In this document: positions 32,201 through 39,621 of the stretch, piece by piece
Position numbering within the stretch: the first letter of the stretch is position 1
How the letters are laid out: each line of letters begins with the position of its first letter
NCBI GenBank assembly: GCA_005223375.1
Contig: RXOD01003888.1
Location: 1 to 39,621, forward strand
Reading direction: 5' to 3'
DNA from: Amoebophrya sp. AT5.2
Taxonomy: Eukaryota; Sar; Dinophyceae; Syndiniales; Amoebophryaceae
DNA length: 39,621 nucleotides
Notes under the pieces: generated by a model
The model's input: only the letters and a program-made list of their open reading frames with translations
Database searches by the model: none
Told to the model about the DNA's origin: nothing
Position numbers and translations under genes: made by a program

Positions 32201-35200
32201 TGGCGGTTCTTCCCCCGACACGATTTGGTTGCCTCTTTTCTCGGCCGTACCTTCCTCGCTGTCCCGCGCCTGGATTCTCATTACCAGCGGCATTAGCCGC
32301 GTGCTCGCTTGCACGCGCAATTCCTGATGCAAGTGGTGACAGCTATTTCCTCCATTCCTGCTGTGTTCTCCTCCCAAACCGCTTTCGTCGTGACCGTGGC
32401 CGCCCTTCAGAATGGGCATCACGAACTCGTCTAGCACGATTTTGCAGAGGTCGCGCCACTCGTCCACCTGGAGCGTGGGGTCCGCGTTCATGTTGAAGAC
32501 GGGGACGGCGGAGGTGTCGTGGCTGAAAGAACTAGTGCCGGATCTTAGAAGTTTTCTGGTGAAGACGTCCATCGCGAGATCCACAGTGAGCACAAACTCG
32601 CAGAAAGTCAAAAACGCAGGCATGTTCGCCGCATCGAGACGAATCAACCCAGCACCGGCACCGTCGCCTGCTGCACTAGTTCCCGCCTGATTGATGAGTT
32701 GCGGAAAGTCGTCGATATCGCAGCCCCTCGGCTGATAGTGGTGGTGCTGCCCAAGGCCTCCTTGACTCGACAGGCCGCCACCGCCGCCCGCCTCGGAGAA
32801 GAGCCCGCCACCTGCTCCGGGCGGTGGAGAATCCCCCATCAAGTCGTCGTCTTCGTCGAGCGCAAGGCCGAGGGACTGGTGGGACTGGTCATTTTTGTTT
32901 TTGCTGCGCTGTTTAGCCCTCACCCCGCCTGCCCGACGTTTGCTCGAAGCCGAAGTTGTCTCATGCTGGTCACCGTTCGCGAACTCAAGATCGTCGTGCA
33001 AGTTGGTATCCAGATCCGCCACGCCTGCTCCTGCTCGTGCGCCTGACGAATTTGATGCGCCGGCAGGCTGTCCACCCCGCTGCGAGTTTGCAAATGCGAC
33101 TACGTCCTCTCCGACGTCACCGGTCGTGATAAAAGCCAGCTGCATGGCTTGGGCCCACTCAAGCAGCGCGCCCTTGCTATCCGCGAGCAACTGCGACACC
33201 GTGGGGACGTCGATATTGACAGTCGTCGCATATTCAGAATCCTCAACATAGTCGGTTTGGGCGCCAGCACCTCTACGCGTTGGCGTCTCCGCGCTGCTTG
33301 CCCGTCTTTTGTTGTTTATGTTCTGCTTCTGTCCAAAGCAGCTCACACTTCCTTCTCCGAAAAACTCGGCACCGAAATTTCGCTTCTTTGACGCCGCATG
33401 GCGGACACCCGTGGGGCAGGCAGATGCATTTGCATTTTTGCTCTTGATGCTGCTGAGCCGGATTTGAGATAGAAGCTTCGCCCGCTCGTTGTCGTTGCCT
33501 GCGCGGGAGGTGCCTCCGCGACTGCTTCCAAAGGGATCTCCTGCTCTCGCGAGGCTTCCATCGTCCATTCCGGCGCTGTTGAAGTGTAAATGAAGCTCCG
33601 CTGCCGGTGTTTGCATCGCGCTTAAAAACTCCTCTGCGTCAAGGTCCATGCCATGTTGATCTTGATCCCCAGCTTCGCCGAGATTTCTTGATACGAAAAG
33701 CGTCGGCTTCTCCAGCTGGATCTTCTTCCTTTCGAGGAGTGAGACGTAGTCTTCGTCCTCGCAGTTCTCAAAGAGCTGGTGCTGGCACCCACGGGAATGG
33801 TGGCGTGCTTCCATCTTTAGAAAGTGGGTAATGAGGCCAAGAAATGGTGCCCAGAGGTGGGCAGCCGCGGGCGAGGTTGAGACGCTTGATGTTGGCGATA
33901 GCGTCATTTTGTTCACGGCACTGCCACCTGCCGCACCTCCCGCCGCAGCAGCAGTTGGTCGCAGGATTGCGAACGCAAGTGGAAGAAGAAAGTGTTTCTT
34001 TTTGTAGGGATACAAAGAGAAAGCGTTGGCCGTGATGGGTGCTGCGACGGGGCCGGCCGGCTGCGGGTATAGCGCTTGCATCATGAGGCTCTGCACGCGT
34101 CTTCTTTCGTCAGCAGCAGTGCCGATGCCGCTTTCATCACTCGCAAACTCCACTCGCAGGCTCGGCGAAGACGAATTTGGGAGGTTGTTGGGGAAAGTTT
34201 TTTCTCCTGCAGACAACACTTTCACGCGCTTTGCCGCTGCCAGGGCGTACAGGCGCATGATCAACGGGGAGCAGCGGTCCCGACTCGCGACCGCGCGATG
34301 GAAGTAGCGCATGACTTCGTCGCAATCCAGTAAGCAGAGCTTCGATAGCTGTCCAGTCGACATGACGGCCTTCCCCTTCCCCCGCTCTCTCCTTGCTTCG
34401 TTCGGGGTTGGAGCTCCCATGAGAGCAGCGTTGTCATTTCGATTCCCGTAGTACTGATGCGCTTCCTCGCTAATTGTGCCATTTCCTACAGCAGTCGGGC
34501 CGCACGCTGCGAATTCCTCGAAGAACAGGAAGTACTCGTCATGCAGCTGTTCCGCCGGCGTCGTGAAAAAGAACCGCCGCACCCGCGACAGAAGGAACTG
34601 GTCCTCGGAAACGAAGTGCCGAGCGAGTAGCAAGAATTTCGCGATCGGCAGGACGTGCTTGTCGTCGTTCGTCGAGACGGAGGATTCTGACTCAGACCCC
34701 GTACCAGTACCAGAGCTCGCTCCTCCACGTGACCTTCCACCACCTCCACGGCCGGATAGTATGGAGTCGGCGTTCTCGCGCAAGTACCGAAGTAACGCGC
34801 CCGACTTTCGAATGTGCGACGCAGAAAGAGTTCCACCATGCTTCAACGGTGCCCTGACAATTTCCACGAGGCGTCCCCAGAACGCGTCCCCTCGCCACCA
34901 GAGGCGACGGGGCGGCGTCCTTGCGCCACAGCTTGGCGGCATGGGCATACTCTCCCCTGCTGCCGGTCCCGCTCCCGGCTGCACGTCCGACTCGACTAGC
35001 TGCTCGGTGTAGAAATCTACGTTCGTAAACGACTGCAGGCGGCGCATCCTTTTCTCGATCGGAAGAAGGATGCTGTCGTCCTCTTCTGCTCCTCCGGCGC
35101 TTGATTTGTTCCCCGCTCCGGGCGTGTGCGGCTTATTGCATAGCATCATATCCATGAATGACGGTGCCGAGGCGGCAGCGTTAAGAAGCTGACTGTTCTT

Positions 35201-37288
35201 GCGACGATCGCCCCCGGCCCCGGCCTGTAATGCACCACCTAACGCTCGCATCACGACTACATTCGCGGCCTGATCGCGGGGTACGCAGCTCTTGTAGAGG
35301 AAGTTGTACGCCATCTCCTCTGAAAAAAAATCAGGATCGTGAACCAACAAATTTTCCACAACTGCCATCGGGATGCTTTTGAGGAAGTTCTCCTTCACTC
35401 GCAAATCGGCCGCCAGCCGGTGGCCAGGAGGGAGCGACAGCAGGTCGTTGTAGTCTGGAGCGCGCCCTTCACAACTCCCCTGCTGGGAACAGGCTACCTG
35501 CGACGACCTCGTCTTCGTCCACACCCCGTCACGGAGGCCGAGGTTGAGGCCATTCGATTTTTGCGACGCGCCGTCATGCTGGGACTCATTCTCGAGCATC
35601 TTCACCTTGCTTCCCTGCACAAACGACCCACCAACATGTGCGTTTCCTGCCGGACCCGAGGCTGAGGTTGCTGGAGGCGGCTTCGGCGGAAACAGCCAAT
35701 CCACGAAGAGAACCGCCATGACCAGGTCCGGACTTTTGTCCGTTCGCTGCACCAGTTGTCGTCGCAACGCATCGATCTTGTGCCGGGTTCTCGACGAAGA
35801 CTGCCACGATAGCATCATGTCCCCTCCCGCAGAGCGTCCGCTCGGCCTCTCGTATCGTTGATGCGCCTCCATCGCAACCAAGACGCAGCAGAGTCGCAGT
35901 AGCTTCGCCTGCTCGTCGACTCGCATGGTCAACTTCACCATGCCGTCGTGCTCGAGGAGGTGCTTCGTCGCATACTCAATCGGGGACGTCAGTGCCGTTT
36001 CGTTTTGCGTGTCCACCAGCAGCCGGAAGGTGTAGGGGTACCGCAGAAGCAGCATTGTGAACGCCTCCCGGGACTGTCGAAACCACGGATACAGAATCAA
36101 ATTCCGCACGGTTTGAGGGGAAAACTCGCCGGGGTAGTACTTGATCAAATTGGCCGAAATAACTTGCACCTGTTCGCACTTCAGCGCCTTTTCACTCTTA
36201 CTGTTACTGTTACTGCTGCTGTTGAGTTGATGTGTCGCTCCCGGTAGAAAATTCGCGTTCGCTTTCAGCTGCGCCTGCCGCGCTCGAGACATGTCCCGCG
36301 GCTGCTCGTGGAAGGCCTTCAAAAGCCGAATGAGGATGTCGGAAAAGGCGGCATACGGAAAATCCCCTTCTGACGGCGAGGAGGAGGCAGCTGTTTCTCC
36401 GGGCTGCGGCAAAAAAAAGAGCAAGGTCGTAAGTTTCGCGATTCCGGTTAGCAGTGGGCCCGCTTGCTGCGAGAAATCCAGCGTGATGTTTGCGCGTTCC
36501 TTCGTGAAGGCCGGAATGGTCTCGTCGGAGAGAATACTGAACAGCTCGTAGACCTGAGCTTCGGTTCCGATTGTGTTTCTCAAGAGGAAGTGGCTCCCGG
36601 TATAATTGTTGCCGGCAGGATTTCCCCCACGACCAGCACTGTGGCAGGCGTGCAAGTATTTGGCGACAACCGCGTCTGTTGAGCTACTTCCGTCCCCAAG
36701 GTGCTTCAGCACTTCTTTCTCGATGACGGCGGCCGGAAGAACGGAAGGAGGAGCTCTTCTCGCGTTCGCGAGTTCCTCCCGCCGATCTTGTGTCCGGTTC
36801 TTGCTCGGGCTCGCGAGCCCCCCGGCATCCACCACCGGTCTCCGCCCGGCTTCCGCGAGCTGGTCAGCGCCCTCAAACAACTTCTTCACGAGAATCCCGA
36901 ACAGTTCCACCCCCTCGCTCCGAAATGTCTTTCTTTTTGTGTTCTCCAGGTCGTTCTTCAGGCTGGTTAGAATCGACTTCAGCAGGTGAAAGCCGTTTGT
37001 TTCCCCGTTGCTGCCCCCGTAAAGCATCACCGAGGCGGTGGCCTGCCCGGCACCGCGACCGCCAATGCCGAGCTGCGGAGCTGCGTTTCGGGGGCGCCGC
37101 AAAGCCAGTAAAACATCCTGGGATTTCGTTCCGGAGGAGGAAGTATGGAGCTGCTTCTTGATTTCCTCCCAAACTTTGCCGCGAGACACAGCATTGTCGG
37201 TGAGGACGTCCTTGGCCCAGGTTTCGAGCGCCTCGACCCTGTGCAGCACCCGCTGCTCGAGCTGCGCCTGCTGCTGGCTCACTTCCAT
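20256..37288 (-). CDS. ATM: ATM/Tel1-type PI3K-like protein kinase, about 5,395 aa, three exons
   Basis: Exon 1 (37288-22271) is 5,006 codons long without an intron. It starts at ATG in an AAAATGG context with an in-frame stop just upstream. Exon 2 is 21657-21505 (51 codons), and exon 3 runs from about 21272 to 20256. Residues about 3500-4600 look like the helical FAT region (WWESGGPDRDRAVKVLEQ). The kinase N-lobe ends exon 1 with HLVKGNDDPRQD (catalytic Lys 4992). Exon 3 holds the catalytic loop GIGDRHTNN (Asp ~5217), the metal-binding HIDFG (Asp ~5236) and LPVPERVPFRLTRDFV, typical of ATM/Tel1 rather than ATR or mTOR. It closes with FATC ending GWSPHC. ATM kinases sense DNA double-strand breaks and phosphorylate SQ/TQ sites in the nucleus. 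Likely nuclear signals are KRR...KKRKK (~2140-2163) and GKRRKL (~2524). At ~5,400 aa it far exceeds human ATM (3,056), largely through low-complexity inserts. The exon 3 start is uncertain because its frame is open upstream to 21524. Confidence 0.9.
20271..20347 (-). repeat. FATC-coding segment, copy 2 (within the ATM gene)
   Basis: This is the partner of 7897-7973 and encodes the C-terminal FATC block of the ATM-like kinase (VPSFVDFLINKAENPDEMA, then LMFSGW). It lies in the expected place, at the very end of a complete kinase domain, so it is the likely source copy. Confidence 0.9.
21689..22274. mobile_element. Introner-like element forming ATM intron 1 (12-bp terminal inverted repeats)
   Basis: The bases gtcggtagtgag at 21689-21700 are matched by their exact reverse complement ctcactaccgac at 22263-22274, enclosing 586 bases that make up nearly all of ATM intron 1. 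The pentamer ctgct occurs at both exon borders (21658-21662 and 22274-22278), so the precise junction is ambiguous. A GT-AG reading (donor TCG|GTAGTG at 22270, acceptor GAGCAG at 21658) inserts one Ser (QQ-S-IFEQ) relative to the ATM family. Removing intron from the repeated pentamer gives RQDYIDQQ-IFEQVRQ, which lines up without a gap but needs a non-GT donor. Inverted repeats plus direct repeats at the borders are what introner elements leave behind. Confidence 0.6.
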
Positions 37289-38138
37289 TTTACTCGTTCG
37301 CCTTCGCTATCTGTTCCTGTTGTGTAGTACTAGTAGATGAAAATTCATTGTACACAAGAAAAGAAAGGACCTGGTATACATAGATGACTTGGCATCTGCC
37401 GGCGCAGCAGCAGCCCCGCCCTAGACAAGCGGCGAGGGAGGGAGCGGCTATCACAAGGTCATGGTCACGGTCGACTCTGTCATTTCCATCAATCTCCATC
37501 TCGTCAGGTTAGTGTAGAAGTAAGGAGCAGTACCTCCTTCACGAACTCAGCTTGAGCGAGTGCAGGTACACGAAGCACAACGAATACGAAGCGCGCGTAA
37601 CTACTATGTCTATGGAAGCGGAGTCAGGTAGATGTTGTGCTTCGTCGTGATAAAAGGTAAGTATACATGAAGATCCTGACGGTGATCGTTTGTATTTGTT
37701 GCTCTAAGTGGTCCACTTCGACGACGACGTCAAGTGAAATTTGAAATTGCAACACACGAGGCAGAGGATCTCCCAGTTCCAGAAATTCCACCAGAAACAT
37801 CATTGGCACGACTCGTATAAACGGAACGACGGAGAAGTCTTCCCCCTGCGAAGGGAGGGTCATGCTGTGCTGTCCTCTCTGGAACAGCGAGAAGCGGTTT
37901 CGTTCTCGTAGGAACTCGCGGTTGCGGCCTGCGTCTTTCTATTTGCCTTTTAGCCGTGTAACGAGCGGGCTCCCTGCTGTCGATTCTGATTGGAAAAACT
38001 GGAATGAAGTTGCGCTCTAGCTGCTAGAGCGCAGAAGATGCTAGAGTCCTGAGTCCAGCATGAGCAATGCTAGGTAGTTGACGTGCACTCGAAGCTGACG
38101 CGTCAGCCGCTGTTGAGGAATGATCACGCCACCACGCC
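37289..38138. other. Region between the carrier gene and ATM (3' UTR, promoter), no clear gene
   Basis: These 850 bases contain the ATM 5' flank and the 3' end of the carrier gene. One minus-strand frame (37863-37624, 79 codons, ATG start) encodes a hydrophobic peptide (VVPMMFLVEFLELGDPL...). It has no motif or family I recognise, so I do not call it a gene. A strong hairpin lies at 38011-38033. Confidence 0.4.
38011..38033. other. Perfect 10-bp stem, 3-base loop hairpin downstream of the carrier gene
   Basis: The arm tgcgctctag (38011-38020) is followed by ctg and then the exact reverse complement of the arm (38024-38033). It starts 106 bases after the carrier stop codon on the coding strand, where it could act as an RNA 3'-end or processing signal, or be the trace of an inserted element. 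No T-tract follows directly. Confidence 0.8.
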
Positions 38139-39118
38139 TCATCCGTTCACCCATGCCCGCGTCGTTTCGTAGGCGAACATGGCTGGCGCGGTTATTGCAA
38201 GCGCCCTCAGATACATCGGAAGAAGACCTGACCAGAAGCCGCGCGCGCCCCTCTCTGCGTAGATCAGTCTCGCCGCCTCCGATATTGAGAGCGACGCCGA
38301 TTTCGGCTTCATCTCGGTGGCAAGAACTTTTACCTTGTTGTTGACTGGCAGCGACGCTCCTGTTCCTGAAACTGATTCTGATGCTGCGCTCGCTGACGAT
38401 GCTGTTGCTGCTCCTGCTCCTGGAGCTGCAGAGGCGGATGTAGACGTCGCAGTACCTCCGGACGAGGTTGCGGACTGGACCTTGGTGCGAAGGGTGTCAA
38501 TCGGCATGAGCACACTCCACATGATCATTGAGGAAGCGACGCCCGCCAACCCGCCCGCGCTTCCTTTCGACAGCACCAGGCCGTCGTTTTCGACGAGCAG
38601 GGCCTCCCGAAACTTGCCATACAAGCCGAGATACATGCTCGCCGAAGGGACGCCAAACCCGACCTGGAGCGACAATCCGCGGAAAAAACCGGCCCCGAAA
38701 GGTGCCTCCCTGTACACTGCCCGGAGGGCCTCGCGAACCTGTCGACCGATGGTGAGAAAAGTCGAAACCATCAAGAAAGGAAGCATCGGAATTCTCACTC
38801 ACTCTCATTCATTGAAGACTTGACCTTGCTTCTACTTCGGGCGGAATCGGAAACACAAGAATTATCAATACAGTGGTGCTGGCGGAGTTCTGCACGCGTA
38901 TCTTCACGATGTTGAAGGGGCAGCCGAGCGCGCAGCCCACCAGCGCCGCCGAGGCGCCGTTTGTGAAGTAGCTGCCGGGACGTGATTCGTTCAAGGATTC
39001 GTACACTGCGAACTCGATTGGCCGCTTCAACAGCAAGCTTGTCAGAGGTACTCCGCAGCCGCGGTACAGATAAAAAAAGCCCTCGTTGCGAAAACTTCGG
39101 CTCAGCGCATTGAAGAAG
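38139..39118 (-). CDS. Mitochondrial carrier family (SLC25-type) protein, 5' part missing
   Basis: Exons are 39118-38872 and 38738-38139. The donor CCACT|GTATTG and acceptor GGTCGACAG|GTTCGC (after a pyrimidine-rich tract) join in phase 0. The joined protein shows the tail of repeat 1 (FRNEGFFYLYRGCGVPL, PIEFAVYE), repeat 2 (GCPFNIVKIRVQ...YREAPFGAGFFRG) and repeat 3 (MPIDTLRTKVQ...ERGARGFWSGLLP, AYETTRAWVNG). These P-x-[DE]-x-x-[KR] helices and x-G-F-x-x-G loops define six-helix carriers that exchange metabolites across the mitochondrial inner membrane; the substrate cannot be read here. Repeat 2 has Asn in place of the acidic residue (P-F-N-I-V-K). A ~55-residue Ala/Ser/Thr/Gly-rich insert follows the third signature. 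Exon 39118 appears to start at acceptor CCACAG, so helix 1 lies in an upstream exon, either in the last 500 bases or beyond the window. Confidence 0.82.
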
Positions 39119-39621
39119 CTGTGGAGTGGTTTCGTTTCAAGTTCTTGATTTTTTCTTCGCATTCGCAAGTTCGTTCTTCGTCTAAGTCTCCCGAAAATGC
39201 ATAGTTGTGAGGCGCATGATTCATAACTTTGATCAAAGTAAGTCGAAGGTGGAGTTGAAGTTTTGCGCCGTTGGCCTTTGGGTTATATTTTAAAAAGAAA
39301 GTGTTGTGGCACTGGCACGTCATCGGCTACTTATACTATTAGGTTAGTACGCAGCTGTAGTGAAATGGGGTGGAGCGGCGGCAGCGCCTGAGGAGCCAGC
39401 ACATCCTGATGTTGCTAACCTGCCTCTGGACATCATGGTGTGCTGCCTCCCGCGGCTATGCAGAAGAAATTTGTCCCTGTCCCACTTTCCCAGGAGTTCG
39501 GGCGGGGGGTTGCGCTCCTAGTCTTGTGGCTAGCTGTGTCCGGAGCTGCGTCGGGCTGGGGCCTTAATTCGGACCCCGAGCAGAAGCCTTCTCCCATACT
39601 ATGCTGTGTCCCAACTCGATT
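39119..39621. other. Right-edge region, probably intron and 5' part of the carrier gene
   Basis: The first carrier helix and start codon should lie upstream on the minus strand, but no minus-strand frame here shows the expected G-x-x-x-G helix with P-x-[DE]-x-x-[KR]. A short piece ATGATGTCCAGAGGCAG|GTTAGC (minus strand, near 39425) looks like a possible tiny first exon with donor, but nothing confirms it. Confidence 0.35.

Noticed and set aside
38139..38798. Carrier C-terminal frame starting at 38798
   Set aside because: Its start is a GTG, and the first 20 codons correspond to intron; acceptor GTCGACAG at 38739 restores phase and carrier spacing.

Overview
The window looks like nuclear DNA of a protist with a compact genome. 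Genes are eukaryotic (ATM-type PIKK kinase, SIZ/PIAS SUMO ligase, mitochondrial carrier) and are interrupted by few, mostly short introns. All seven supported genes lie on the minus strand, and start codons sit in a purine-rich context (A or G at -3). One-strand gene order, very long exons, tight packing and an inverted-repeat-bearing intron fit an alveolate such as a dinoflagellate or Syndiniales relative (for example Amoebophrya). That assignment is inference; no rRNA, spliced-leader gene or other marker was seen.

Layout, left to right (transcription runs right to left): a ~1.04 kb element with long imperfect terminal inverted repeats (16-1057); a large orphan protein (1504-4230); a SIZ/PIAS-type SP-RING protein (4838-6673); a RING-like protein whose 3' exon appears to carry a FATC motif nearly identical to that of the ATM gene 12 kb away (7870-9279); two tandem paralogous nuclear-type proteins of about 1,300-1,400 aa with the same three-exon structure (10426-15005 and 15002-20051); a giant ATM/Tel1 kinase gene of about 5,400 aa, with 5,006 codons in one exon (20256-37288); and a mitochondrial carrier family gene whose 5' end was not found (38139-39118).

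The paralogs share a short first exon starting M-x(2-3)-NPFAGIG, a phase-2 intron, and a phase-1 intron at the same place. The first exon of the left copy begins on the stop codon of the right copy (ATGA overlap), so its 5' leader must lie inside its neighbour's coding sequence. ATM, the SUMO ligase and the NLS-bearing paralogs are all plausibly nuclear and linked to genome maintenance. A common pathway is suggested only by proximity and family knowledge.

The most unusual points are the RING+FATC gene, the ATGA-overlapping paralog pair, the ATM intron with 12-bp inverted repeats and ambiguous splice borders, and the foldback element at the left edge.
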